Shown here piece after piece: positions 16,983 to 25,566 of a stretch of DNA of 64,000 nt. The translations under genes and the position numbers were made by a program. Numbering within the stretch: position 1 is the stretch's first letter; each line of letters begins with the position of its first letter. Origin of the DNA: CAZQHK01 sp964593455 (GTDB taxonomy: Bacteria > Muiribacteriota > CAYSPT01); the NCBI GenBank assembly GCA_964593455.1, contig CAZQHK010000019.1, positions 26,296 to 90,295 of the forward strand. Direction: 5' to 3'. The notes under the pieces are model-generated. The model saw nothing but the letters and a program-made list of their open reading frames with translations, was not told the DNA's origin and made no database searches.

Positions 16983-17849
16983 TTACATCATTCCGAAAGC
17001 CAGGGCGATTACGAATCCGGCGATAATCAGGATGACTCCTCCAAGAAGGATGTAGAAAAATATATCAGAGGAACCTTCCGGTTCATCTGTTTCATCTCTT
17101 ATAACACCAACCATGGTGCTCCTGGACATTACCATCTGGCCCCAGGTGGATTCATCAATCTCGATTTTGACGACCATCTGGTCGGACCCCTTGCTGGCGG
17201 GAAAAACCGAGATAACGCGGCCGTTTAACTCTTTATACCGATTCTGGGTTGCACAGACTATGTCGCCTTCTCTCAATTGGATGGCCGGCACCCCGTCTAC
17301 CGGGTCGACCACCGGGTCGATGGCGATAGTCTCGATTCCGTCGGGAACCTCTTTTTCCTCGTCTTCGTCCTCGTCACCCTCTTCATCTTCGTCGTCTTCT
17401 TCTTCACCCTCTTCTTCGCCACCGATCACCTCGGTTACAAACTCTAATGAGATTTCCCCTTTCGGGAAAAGAGCGATGAGGTCTTCTTCAAGAAAATCAG
17501 TCAGCATGACACGCTTGAGATTCATGTCGGCGACATCATGGATAATTTCAGCCAACTTAGCCACCCGCTCGGAGGGAAAGGACTCATATTTACTTCGAAT
17601 GCTGCCGGAAAAATCCTTTAGCATGAGTTCGCCGATCATCTCATTTTCTTCGGCGATACGTTCCAGGAAACTGGCCCAGGGAACGATGAGATTGATTTTC
17701 TTGGCAAACCGTTCGGTAAAATAATTGACGACACAATCACACTTCATTACAACATTTGACTTAGCTGAGGCCAGGATCATGAAAAAACCGATTAGATTGC
17801 GGCTTCCTTCCTCGAAGCGCACTTTTACAACAAAAGAAGAATCATCCAT
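16983..17849 (-). CDS. Tail-anchored protein with acidic low-complexity linker
   Basis: 288 residues. An N-terminal domain of about 140 residues with no motif I recognise is followed by a run of about 25 Glu/Asp (about 144-168), a small beta-rich domain containing REGDIVCATQ and GRVISVFPASKG, and one C-terminal membrane helix (about 264-286). The middle domain looks like an SH3/KOW-type barrel. It lies 27 nt downstream of the STAS gene and closes the partner-switch operon, so it may be the membrane-associated target or effector of that switch (inference). The Glu/Asp run is clean on this strand; the Ser-rich antisense reading is a shadow. Confidence 0.75.
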   Translation of the reverse strand: MDDSSFVVKVRFEEGSRNLIGFFMILASAKSNVVMKCDCVVNYFTERFAKKINLIVPWASFLERIAEENEMIGELMLKDFSGSIRSKYESFPSERVAKLAEIIHDVADMNLKRVMLTDFLEEDLIALFPKGEISLEFVTEVIGGEEEGEEEDDEDEEGDEDEDEEKEVPDGIETIAIDPVVDPVDGVPAIQLREGDIVCATQNRYKELNGRVISVFPASKGSDQMVVKIEIDESTWGQMVMSRSTMVGVIRDETDEPEGSSDIFFYILLGGVILIIAGFVIALAFGMM

Positions 17850-17876
17850 CCTGTCTTACCCAATTCCACACTACCT

Positions 17877-18212
17877 TCAGGAAAAACTGTTGAGACATTC
17901 GTCTAAACTATCGTATATCTCAAAAATTTTATCCAGTTTGGTAACGGTAAATATTTTCTTCACAAAAAGGTTGAGTGAAACCAGCTTCATGCTGCCGCCC
18001 ACCTGTATGACTTTTCTCAGCAATGTAGCCAGGACACCCACACCCAGGCTACCGATATATTTTATTTCACAGAAATCTATGACCAGTTTATGTTTACCGT
18101 CATCGATTAGTTTTTCAATGACCGTCATGAGTTCCTGGGCTTCGGGAACATTGATTTTTCCCGACATCCTCACGATGGTTACGCCATTTTTCTCTTCTGT
18201 CGTGATGTCCAC
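17877..18212 (-). CDS. STAS-domain anti-sigma-factor antagonist-like protein
   Basis: 111 residues forming one STAS domain (SpoIIAA/RsbV family): VTIVRMSGKINVPEA, LVIDFCEIKYIGSLGVGVL, then a variable end. Ser55 in the G-S-L-G turn occupies the position phosphorylated by the cognate serine kinase in this family. The start is set to GTG 18212, which gives the usual family length and has a G-rich stretch upstream; a TTG at 18251 would add 13 residues without a Shine-Dalgarno. The RsbW-like ATPase gene lies just upstream, its expected kinase/partner. Dephosphorylation would need a PP2C phosphatase, which is not in this window. Confidence 0.9.
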   Translation of the reverse strand: MDITTEEKNGVTIVRMSGKINVPEAQELMTVIEKLIDDGKHKLVIDFCEIKYIGSLGVGVLATLLRKVIQVGGSMKLVSLNLFVKKIFTVTKLDKIFEIYDSLDECLNSFS

Positions 18213-18295
18213 TTTACAATGCCCCCATTCAGCTTGAGAGTATTTTAGCAAAAGAGTCAGATTTTTTCAACAAGTAGTATTTCAGACCGCATTTT

Positions 18296-18736
18296 TTACT
18301 TTTTTTCATCCGTCCCGTCAAGGCGTTTGGACAGATACAACGAGGTGCTTTTGTTGGGGTTGAACAAATAAATGACCTCATCCATCATCTGGTTTATCAG
18401 GAAAATGCCACGCCCTCCCTCCTCCAGAATTCCACGACGTGCCATTTTTTGGAAATAATCGGGATCGAAAGGTTTACCTCCCTGGTCTTTTATCAAGAAT
18501 ATAAGGTCATCCTCGATACGGGTAATACCCAGTGAAAAGGTCATCTCCTCGCTGAATCGTGAACCGTGGTCGATGGCGTTCATGCAGGCTTCATCCAATA
18601 CCAGGTCCAGCTGAAACCGCATCTGTTGCGGAACTCCCAGATCATCCCATACCCGGGCCGCGAACTGCCGAATCTCATCCATGTACCGGGGATGACACGG
18701 AAACTCGATATGGTGTTTAACCTGAAGCGGTTTCAA
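18296..18736 (-). CDS. RsbW/SpoIIAB-like ATP-binding serine kinase (HATPase_c_2)
   Basis: 146 residues of the GHKL fold used by anti-sigma-factor kinases. The N box is intact (E49...N53 in DEACMNAIDHG), G1 is D84-Q-G-G and G2 is GGRGIFLI (107-114), so ATP binding is expected. In known systems such proteins phosphorylate the STAS antagonist and sequester a partner such as a sigma factor. No sigma factor gene is present here, so the downstream target is open. The start is TTG 18736 with GAAAGGAAA upstream. It lies 33 nt after the FHA-GAF-PAS gene. Confidence 0.92.
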   Translation of the reverse strand: MKPLQVKHHIEFPCHPRYMDEIRQFAARVWDDLGVPQQMRFQLDLVLDEACMNAIDHGSRFSEEMTFSLGITRIEDDLIFLIKDQGGKPFDPDYFQKMARRGILEEGGRGIFLINQMMDEVIYLFNPNKSTSLYLSKRLDGTDEKK

Positions 18737-18769
18737 AGCGTTTTCCTTTCTTATCCCGGCTCCCGCAAT

Positions 18770-20668
18770 TTATAGATTCAGGACCGGGAACGAAAATCTA
18801 ATAGTGTCGTCTTTCTCAAACTCGAGCGTCCCACCATGAGCGTCAACCACAAACCGGGAGTAGGCCAGATCAACCATGAGTGTAAGTTCATCCACCGATT
18901 CCACCGCATCGACCATCTCCGTTTTCAGCTGAGAACTTTCCAGCACACGGCGGATATAGACCGGAGGAACGAGTGACGGACCTTCCACCTGCAACATTTT
19001 TTCTTTTCCGCTGGAACTGAAGTCGGCTTTGATTGTGCTTCCTTCGGCCACCAGTTCGATGGCAGAACACAGCACTATACGGATAGATTCCGCCATCTTA
19101 TCAGGGTCTAACGGAGTATCCTCAGACCAGGTCTCCCGCCAACCGCCAAGCACCAGTGTCACACCTGATTTTTCGGCTTCCTGGTGCACATCAGGCAGAA
19201 TAGTTTCCAGGAGATCAGCGGGTTTGGCCACTTTCCGGTGCAGCCTGATGGGACCCGCAATCATCCTGGCGAACCGGAAAATACGCTGAATAGATTCTCT
19301 CACGGCCTGTAGATGATCTTGGGACGGACCCGATTCTCCCTGTTTCATATCCGATTCTATAGCAGTCAGTTCCTGGTCCAGATGACTGGCGACCATGTGT
19401 AGAAACCGGATGGAAGAACGGTGAACATCTTTGAGCTGCGTAATGTTTCGAAGAGCCATGATAGAACCGGCCCGCTTTTCGTTCTCCCTCTTCAACACCG
19501 TGACACGATTGGAGAACATTTCATGATTGGGTTTCATAGTAAAGATGTCGAATGTAGTACTTTCATCGACATCGGCGATCTCGGAGAGCAAAACACTCAA
19601 CCTGTTGGACCGATCACCTGGTTTCTGATCAGATTCGTCATCAATTCCAAACAAACGTTTGGCTGAGGGATTCATCATGGCGGCGCTTCCTTCTTTGTCG
19701 GTCACCACCATGGCGTCATCCATGCTCTCGAGGATACTCTCTATCTTCTTTTTCTCTGCCATGATCTCCCGGTACAGCATAGCGTTTTCCAGGGCCACGG
19801 CGGATTGAGCGGCAAAGGCTTCCAGGAATCGCAGATCCACGTCGGAGAACATACCGCTTTCCTGGCGGTTATCGATATAGATTACCCCCAGTGCCTTGTC
19901 TTTCGTCTTCAACGGAGCACACATGACCGAGCGTATGTTGAAAGAGAAAACACTCTGGCCGGCACTGAACCGCGGATCATCCCGAGCGTCCGTAGTAAGC
20001 ACCGGAACCCCGCTCTGAAAAACCTCTTTAACGATACCGTAGCTGATTTTATCGCGTTCATCGGCCTCGATGTCTTTACCGATACCCCGGGCAATAGCCG
20101 GAGCAAGTTTCCGGTTCGCGAGGTCATAGAGAACAATCAATCCCCGCTCGGCCTTGGTCAGCTTGACGAGATCGTCCATGGTTTGAGCAAGTAGTTTCTT
20201 TACATCGAGAATTGATGTTAGCCTGCGGGTAATTTCCAGCAGGAGAGCAGACAGCCGATCACTTTTCTCCATCTGTTCGATCTTGCGGGAAAAAACCCTG
20301 AGTTTGCGAGCCAGGTTTTCCCCCTCGGCCGGCTGTTCCGAAGCCAGATCACGAAGTTTTTCTGAAAGAAGCTTCTCATGACCGGTTTCACTCTCCTTGA
20401 ATATGAGGTCTGTCATCCCGATTAAAATTTTACACCCGTCGGTTAGAACCTCTTCTGCGACCTGCTGTCCGTTCACGAAGATCCCATTGGTGCTTTCCAT
20501 ATCGATGACATAGTATTTACCGGCCCGCTCTTCTATCCGGGCGTGATGTCGAGACACCTTGGTATCATCCAGGACGATATCGTTCCTGTAACTCCTGCCG
20601 ATAGCGATCACCTTTCCCATAATGGGATAAAGGCGGTCAGGATCATCAACCCATTGAAGCACTGCCAT
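18770..20668 (-). CDS. FHA-GAF-PAS sensor protein with degenerate kinase-like C-terminus
   Basis: 632 residues, apparently cytoplasmic. An FHA domain (about 10-95, with GR at 24-25, SRHH at 39-42, and NG at 61-62) binds phosphothreonine; a GAF domain (about 145-295, LLAQTMDDLVKLTKAERG...RSVMCAPLK...GVIYIDNR) and a PAS domain (about 305-410, ILESMDDAMVVTDKEG) sense ligands or redox. The rest resembles a histidine kinase, but the H-box reads ASHLDQELT and I find no N or G1 box, only a terminal GGTLEFE, so kinase activity is doubtful. The start is ATG 20668 with AAGGTGG 8 nt upstream, preferred to GTG 20680. It leads the partner-switch operon and probably provides its input. Confidence 0.88.
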   Translation of the reverse strand: MAVLQWVDDPDRLYPIMGKVIAIGRSYRNDIVLDDTKVSRHHARIEERAGKYYVIDMESTNGIFVNGQQVAEEVLTDGCKILIGMTDLIFKESETGHEKLLSEKLRDLASEQPAEGENLARKLRVFSRKIEQMEKSDRLSALLLEITRRLTSILDVKKLLAQTMDDLVKLTKAERGLIVLYDLANRKLAPAIARGIGKDIEADERDKISYGIVKEVFQSGVPVLTTDARDDPRFSAGQSVFSFNIRSVMCAPLKTKDKALGVIYIDNRQESGMFSDVDLRFLEAFAAQSAVALENAMLYREIMAEKKKIESILESMDDAMVVTDKEGSAAMMNPSAKRLFGIDDESDQKPGDRSNRLSVLLSEIADVDESTTFDIFTMKPNHEMFSNRVTVLKRENEKRAGSIMALRNITQLKDVHRSSIRFLHMVASHLDQELTAIESDMKQGESGPSQDHLQAVRESIQRIFRFARMIAGPIRLHRKVAKPADLLETILPDVHQEAEKSGVTLVLGGWRETWSEDTPLDPDKMAESIRIVLCSAIELVAEGSTIKADFSSSGKEKMLQVEGPSLVPPVYIRRVLESSQLKTEMVDAVESVDELTLMVDLAYSRFVVDAHGGTLEFEKDDTIRFSFPVLNL

Positions 20669-20769
20669 AGGACATTCCACCTTGCGGAGGCAATTCTACC
20701 ATATTGCCAGCTGATGATTCCAGCAGCCTGGACGATGATGGTTGTCTCCGGCCTGTTTCAACGCAAGAG

Positions 20770-20799
20770 TTGCAAACAGACAACGATGAAACGTATAAT
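20770..20799 (+). promoter_or_regulatory. Candidate sigma-70-type promoter for the carbamoyltransferase operon
   Basis: TTGCAA (20770-20775), 18-nt spacer, TATAAT (20794-20799), 36 nt before the GTG start at 20836. It lies in the 167-nt divergent region shared with the FHA sensor gene. Confidence 0.5.
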
Positions 20800-20835
20800 T
20801 GACAGGCTATTTCAGAGGGGAGGACGCTTGGTAAC

Positions 20836-22512
20836 GTGCTGACAGCGGGAATAAATGCGTTCATGCACGATTCTGCCGTCTGCCTGGTACATGACGGCCA
20901 GGTGGTGGCTTATGCCGAAGAAGAACGTTTCAACCGGGAAAAACACACCGGCCGGTTTCCCTCCAGATCTTTGAATTGGTGTCTCGCAGAAGCCGGGGCT
21001 GAGATCTCCGATATTGACACCACCGGGTTCTACTGGCAGCCATGGAAAGGACTGACCACCCGGCTCGGTCTGCTCCTCAGGGAGCGACCGGCTGCACTGT
21101 TCAATCCCGGCGGGCGATACCGTATCCTTTATGTCATGTCACGCCTGCCAATTCATCTGAAACAGCGCTGGAATTACCATGGCCGGTTTCATTTTCTCGA
21201 TCACCACCGCTGCCACGCCGCCTCTGCTTTTTATCTCTCTCCATTTAACCGGTCAGCCATTCTCTCCCTGGATGCCAACGGAGAGCAGGATACTGCGCTG
21301 CTGGCGGTGGGAACCGGAACACATATAGAGGAGATAGAACGAATCCGTTATCCGCATTCGCTGGGTCTGCTCTACCTGTCGGTGACGGAATATCTTGGTT
21401 TTCGCGAGAATTGTGAAGAGGGGAAAGTGATGGGTTTGGCGGCCTATGGGAAACCGCGGTACCTCCCCGAGTTCAGGCAGGTGGTCCATATTAAACCCAA
21501 CGGGCGTTTTACCATTCAAACCCGGTACTTTGACGTTCATTTGACGAAAAAACGTTATCTGACGGATGAGTTCGAGCATCTGGTCGGTCCCCGGAGGAAA
21601 CAAAACGAACCGCTTGATCAGCGTCATGCCGATATAGCAGCCAGTTTACAGGCCTTTTACGAGGAAGCTCTAATCGAACTCCTCAAGAGGCTGAACCGGT
21701 TGACTGGTCTCGACTGTCTCTGCTTCTCAGGAGGGCTGGCGCTAAACAGCCTGGCCAATGGCATGATTCTCGAAAAAACACCGTTTAATGATATTTTCAT
21801 TCCCCCCATGACCAATGACTGCGGTTGTTCGTTAGGCGCCGCCCTGCTGCTCGATCCTTCGGTTCAAGCGGGGAAAAGACCCGAGCCGCTCAGTGACGCC
21901 GGACTCGGACCGGCTTTTTCCGATGAGAAAATCGAATCCTCTCTGAAAGAAAACCGTTTGCAGTATCGGAAGGTTACAAATATCGAGAAAAAGACGGCGT
22001 CGGCAATTGCCGGCGGAACGATCGTCGGTTGGTTTCAGGGACGGATGGAAGCAGGCCCGCGGGCACTCGGACACCGCAGCATCCTGGCCGATCCCCGTGA
22101 CCCCGGTATCAAGGAACGGCTCAACCGCGAGGTTAAACATCGCGAGGAATTCAGACCGTACGCTCCTTCGGTACTGGAAAACCATGCCGGTGATTATTTT
22201 GAAAAAGCAGACGTATCTCCATATATGTTGAGAGTTTTCACCGTCAAAGAGGAAAAACGAAACACTATTCCCGGTGTAGTCCACGCCGACGGCACCGCCC
22301 GTGTACAAACAGTAGCTGAAAAGACTAATCCCCGTTACTGGAACGTGATAGAATCATTCAGAAAAGAAACCGGAATTCCAATGCTGGTAAATACTTCGTT
22401 TAACCGCCGGGGAGAACCGATTGTCTGCACTCCGGACGATGCCGTAGCAACATTCAAGGGGACCCGGTTGGGAGCTCTGGCTATCGGCTCGTTCTGGGTT
22501 GAAAGGACTTGA
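20836..22512 (+). CDS. CmcH/NodU-family carbamoyltransferase
   Basis: 558 residues. The N-terminal Kae1-like half opens LTAGINAFMHDSAVCLV and contains DHHRCHAASAFY, LSLDANGEQ and CFSGGLALNSLANG; the C-terminal half has GPRALGHRSILADPR and VNTSFNRRGEPIVCTPDDA. Together these are the signature of O-carbamoyltransferases that transfer carbamoyl (via carbamoyl-adenylate) from carbamoyl phosphate to a hydroxyl group. Both halves and the conserved histidines are present at normal length. The start is a GTG at 20836 with AGGGGAGGA about 12 nt upstream. It is the first gene of a five-gene operon with radical SAM, two U32 proteins and a GNAT. The acceptor is unknown, but the U32 pair could supply the hydroxyl group (inference). 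Confidence 0.93.
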   Translation: MLTAGINAFMHDSAVCLVHDGQVVAYAEEERFNREKHTGRFPSRSLNWCLAEAGAEISDIDTTGFYWQPWKGLTTRLGLLLRERPAALFNPGGRYRILYVMSRLPIHLKQRWNYHGRFHFLDHHRCHAASAFYLSPFNRSAILSLDANGEQDTALLAVGTGTHIEEIERIRYPHSLGLLYLSVTEYLGFRENCEEGKVMGLAAYGKPRYLPEFRQVVHIKPNGRFTIQTRYFDVHLTKKRYLTDEFEHLVGPRRKQNEPLDQRHADIAASLQAFYEEALIELLKRLNRLTGLDCLCFSGGLALNSLANGMILEKTPFNDIFIPPMTNDCGCSLGAALLLDPSVQAGKRPEPLSDAGLGPAFSDEKIESSLKENRLQYRKVTNIEKKTASAIAGGTIVGWFQGRMEAGPRALGHRSILADPRDPGIKERLNREVKHREEFRPYAPSVLENHAGDYFEKADVSPYMLRVFTVKEEKRNTIPGVVHADGTARVQTVAEKTNPRYWNVIESFRKETGIPMLVNTSFNRRGEPIVCTPDDAVATFKGTRLGALAIGSFWVERT

Positions 22513-22522
22513 GTACCGGACG

Positions 22523-23539
22523 ATGAATGTACGACACGCTATCAGGATGGGACTGGGAGCAGCGAGCCACAAGCTCACCGGCCGGCGATGTCCGCTGAAT
22601 GTCATGGTTTCCGTCACTAACCGCTGTCCGTCCAATTGCAGCTACTGCCAGATTCCACAACGCAAACAACGTGAGATGACCACCGATGAAATCACCTCCA
22701 TGATTGACGAACTGGCCCAAAACGGGTGTGCCCGTATCGGTTTCTGGGGAGGAGAGCCGCTGCTCAGAGACGACATCGGTGACATCGTCTCCCGGGCTAA
22801 AAAACGCGGGCTTTATGTAACCATGGATACCAACGGATATCTGGTCCGGGATAAGCTAGACATAGTGAAACGACTGGATCATCTGGTGATATCGCTGGAC
22901 GGGCCGGAAAACATCCACGACACCAATCGGGAACCCGGAAGCTTTGAAAAAGCCATGAAAGCCCTGGAACTCGTCATCGGAACAGTCCCGGTATGGACTC
23001 TTTCAGTGCTCACCAGGCACTCCAACAACGCCCTGCACTGGATAACCGATCTGGCCAGTAAACGAGGTTTCCAGGCAAGTTTTCAGGTTCTTCACCACAA
23101 TGAATTTCTGGGTCGCGGACATGACGAACTCATGCCTTCCAATAATGAATACCAGGCAATTATCCGTGAGCTTTACCTGTTAAAAAAAGCCGGACTCCCC
23201 ATCATCAACTCTTTTAATTACCTGCGATACGTCTACTCATGGGGTGATTACCGGATCAGCAAACACCCGGGCCGGCACCGGAACATAGCCTGTCTGGCCA
23301 GGCAGTTGTACTGCAATGTCGACACGGACGGAAGCTTGTACCCCTGCTCTCTCCTGGTGGATGAGGTGCCGGCTCCGAACATGCTCGATAACGGCTTCAT
23401 GGCCGCGTTCGAATCGATTTCACCCCTGCCATGCGAATCATGCCTGGCCACCTGTTTCATCGAATATAATCATCTGTTTGCACTCAATCCGGCGACTATC
23501 ATAGATTGGGTGAAGAACATGAGCTTTAAGAGTTTCTAG
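22523..23539 (+). CDS. Radical SAM enzyme with SPASM-like auxiliary cluster region
   Basis: 338 residues. The radical SAM motif is C35-x3-C39-x2-C42 (RCPSNCSYC), followed by GFWGGEPLLR, MDTNGYLV and ISLDGPENIHD typical of the MoaA/PqqE/AnSME branch. Seven further Cys in the C-terminal third (CLARQLYC, YPCSLL, PLPCESCLATC) resemble a SPASM or twitch domain binding extra Fe-S clusters. Such enzymes modify peptides, nucleosides or small molecules. The start is set at ATG 22523, 10 nt after the carbamoyltransferase stop; a TTG at 22499 would overlap that gene. No short peptide precursor gene is apparent next to it, which weighs against a simple RiPP system. Confidence 0.88.
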   Translation: MNVRHAIRMGLGAASHKLTGRRCPLNVMVSVTNRCPSNCSYCQIPQRKQREMTTDEITSMIDELAQNGCARIGFWGGEPLLRDDIGDIVSRAKKRGLYVTMDTNGYLVRDKLDIVKRLDHLVISLDGPENIHDTNREPGSFEKAMKALELVIGTVPVWTLSVLTRHSNNALHWITDLASKRGFQASFQVLHHNEFLGRGHDELMPSNNEYQAIIRELYLLKKAGLPIINSFNYLRYVYSWGDYRISKHPGRHRNIACLARQLYCNVDTDGSLYPCSLLVDEVPAPNMLDNGFMAAFESISPLPCESCLATCFIEYNHLFALNPATIIDWVKNMSFKSF

Positions 23540-23552
23540 AGAGAGCCGAGAT

Positions 23553-24644
23553 ATGAAAATACTGTCACCGGTCAACAAGCCCGAGGAGGTCGCCCAGGTT
23601 GCGCAAGCCGGATGCGATGAGATCTACTGCGGCGTTCTGTCCGAACGCTGGAAGGATAAATACACCAATGTCGGCTCAATCAACCGGCGTGAATGGAAAT
23701 CATCAAATCTTCCTTCGGTCGAGGTCCTGGCCGAGACCGTGTCTGAAGCGCATCGCCATGATATACCCGTTCACCTGGCCATGAACGCGTTTTACTCCGC
23801 CGGCCAGTATTCCCTCATTGCCCGGGAGATAGATAGTTTTCTGGAAACCGGTGTGGACGTGCTCATCGTAGCCGATGTCGGGCTGATGCTGTTTCTCCGG
23901 GATGAAGGCATCACCCTTCCCATCCACGCTTCCACGGGATGCACGGTTTTCAACGCGGAAGCCACCCGTTTTTTCGGTGACCTGGGAGCCACGAGAGTGG
24001 TTCTTCCCCGTCATGTTCAACCGTGGGAAGCGGCCGAGGTCGTAAAAGAAAATCCGGAATTCGAGTTCGAAGTATTTATCATGAACCGCGGTTGTAAGAA
24101 CATCGACGGATTCTGTACTTTCCAACACGGAGTAAACGAGGTCAAGTTTGGCAAATTCTGGGATATTCCCAAGAAACTCAATATGGACCAGTTGGTCCTG
24201 TCTATTATGCGGAGGCTTCCACGCCAGGCGGCCCTGGCTATTCTGAAAGGAAATCCTTTCTCCTCGGTAGGGGCGTGTTTCCTTAACTACGATACATCGG
24301 TCATTTCTACCTGTGAGCCCGACCTTGAAAAAGTTGAACGGGCCCGGGATTTTCTGGCCGGGACCTTCAACCTGATATCCGGTATCGATACCTGCGGGGC
24401 CTGCGCTCTCTACGACCTGGATGCAGCCGGCATCACCGGCGTTAAAATTGTGGGAAGAAGCAACACCACAATGAAAAAAATAACCGACGTTACGTTCCTG
24501 AGGAAAGCTATCGATCATCTGGAAAAAATCAGGCCTCCCCGGGAAAAATTCAAACCATGGGTCCGGAAATTGTTCAAAGACATCTATGGTGTGGATTGCA
24601 GACAAGGCTGTTACTGGCCGGACATCACGAAAAGGAAGACATGA
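23553..24644 (+). CDS. U32-family protein (UbiU-like)
   Basis: 363 residues of the U32 (formerly peptidase) family: an N-terminal TIM-barrel start KILSPVNKPEEVAQVAQAG with EIYCGV, then IVADVGLMLFLRD, HASTGCTVFNAEA and the conserved Cys-rich centre MNRGCKNIDGFCTF, plus GACFLN, STCEPD and DTCGAC. In E. coli the U32 proteins UbiU and UbiV bind [4Fe-4S] and together hydroxylate quinone precursors without O2; others hydroxylate rRNA or tRNA. The central Cys set and the partner gene downstream fit that enzyme class rather than a protease. It overlaps the next gene by 4 nt (ATGA). The substrate is open; quinone biosynthesis itself is not represented in this window. Confidence 0.88.
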   Translation: MKILSPVNKPEEVAQVAQAGCDEIYCGVLSERWKDKYTNVGSINRREWKSSNLPSVEVLAETVSEAHRHDIPVHLAMNAFYSAGQYSLIAREIDSFLETGVDVLIVADVGLMLFLRDEGITLPIHASTGCTVFNAEATRFFGDLGATRVVLPRHVQPWEAAEVVKENPEFEFEVFIMNRGCKNIDGFCTFQHGVNEVKFGKFWDIPKKLNMDQLVLSIMRRLPRQAALAILKGNPFSSVGACFLNYDTSVISTCEPDLEKVERARDFLAGTFNLISGIDTCGACALYDLDAAGITGVKIVGRSNTTMKKITDVTFLRKAIDHLEKIRPPREKFKPWVRKLFKDIYGVDCRQGCYWPDITKRKT

Positions 24645-25531
24645 GAACGACCGCAATCGCCGAAGGCGGCAACACACTCAGACCGGGAGCAGGATTCCGC
24701 TGGAAGACCATGTCGGTGCTGGGAGCGGGCCTGGACATCGAACGGGCTTTTTTCGTCAGCCGAGCGGAAAAATTGAACCGTTGCGACCAGGGCACCTGGT
24801 CACGGCTCTATTTCGGGACAGAGTTCTGCGAGCGCCTCATCGCCGATCCGGGGGAACTGGAGGAAGTAATATCTTTCTCCCATGACAGGGATCTTCCGTT
24901 GACTCTGGTCACACCGTACACAACGGGAACGGGTTTGAACAAAATCACATCCCAGTTGGAACTGCTGTCAGAAAAAGCCGATGGCAGCGAAGTTGTCTTC
25001 AATGACTGGGGGACGTTCAGGCTTTTGACCAACACTTTTACCGGCCTGCAACCGGTGCTTGGCCGACTGCTGACCAAGCAGAAACGCGGACCGCGTCTCA
25101 TGGACATTGCCTCCAGGGTGCCGTCGTCGCTCATGGAACATTTCAGACACGGAACCTTCGAGGTCTCCAGAACCGCAGCTTTTCTGCAAAAAGCGGGAAT
25201 CAAGCGAATTGAGCTTGACAACCTCCTCCAGGGAGTGCGTCACGAAAGCCCTTTTTCAGCCTCTCTTCATGTCCCTTTCGTCTATATTTCCACGACCAGA
25301 ATATGTTTGACAGCGGGCTGCGATTGGGAAAACCGGCCTCACCAGCGGGCGGTGTTTCCCTGCAGTCATGAGTGCCGGAAATATACCTTTAAGCTGGAAC
25401 ATAAGGACATGCCGGTTCCCGTGATACTGAGAGGAAACACCCAATTTTACTGGAATGAGAAGTTACCCGGCGACCTGGGGAAGATAGGAGTCGATCGGAT
25501 CGTAATATCACCGGAACCACCGGTAGCGTAG
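24641..25531 (+). CDS. Second U32-like protein (UbiV-like partner)
   Basis: 296 residues. VVFNDWGTFRLL (about 118-129) matches the NDWG segment of UbiV-type U32 proteins, and QPVLGRLLTKQKRGPR follows as in that group. A C-terminal Cys set (CLTAGCDWENR, FPCSHECRKY) could hold a [4Fe-4S] cluster. ATG 24641 overlaps the preceding U32 gene (ATGA), as expected for an obligate pair. A longer frame from 24557 lies inside that gene and is rejected. The sequence is divergent enough that automatic annotation may call it hypothetical. The stop codon region (25527-25566) matches the end of the dispersed repeat family. Confidence 0.8.
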   Translation: MRTTAIAEGGNTLRPGAGFRWKTMSVLGAGLDIERAFFVSRAEKLNRCDQGTWSRLYFGTEFCERLIADPGELEEVISFSHDRDLPLTLVTPYTTGTGLNKITSQLELLSEKADGSEVVFNDWGTFRLLTNTFTGLQPVLGRLLTKQKRGPRLMDIASRVPSSLMEHFRHGTFEVSRTAAFLQKAGIKRIELDNLLQGVRHESPFSASLHVPFVYISTTRICLTAGCDWENRPHQRAVFPCSHECRKYTFKLEHKDMPVPVILRGNTQFYWNEKLPGDLGKIGVDRIVISPEPPVA

Positions 25532-25566
25532 AAAGTGAGATTGAAGATTTGATCGAAGGAGATTTT
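25527..25566 (-). repeat. Short fragment resembling the end of the dispersed repeat
   Basis: GTAGAAAGTGAGATTGAAG followed by GGAGATTTTG resembles the inverted 3' end of copy A (30154-30181 region). It spans the stop codon of the UbiV-like gene and the start of the GNAT gene, so if real it helped create that junction. The match is short and imperfect. Confidence 0.4.

Noticed and set aside
17113..17724. A plus-strand Ser-rich open frame
   Set aside because: It is the complement of the Glu/Asp-rich linker of the minus-strand gene at 16983-17849; the long Ser run is the antisense reading of GAA/GAG/GAC codons.
22523..25531. The radical SAM-U32 genes as a RiPP (modified-peptide) cluster
   Set aside because: No short precursor-peptide frame, protease or peptide transporter is present in or beside the operon.
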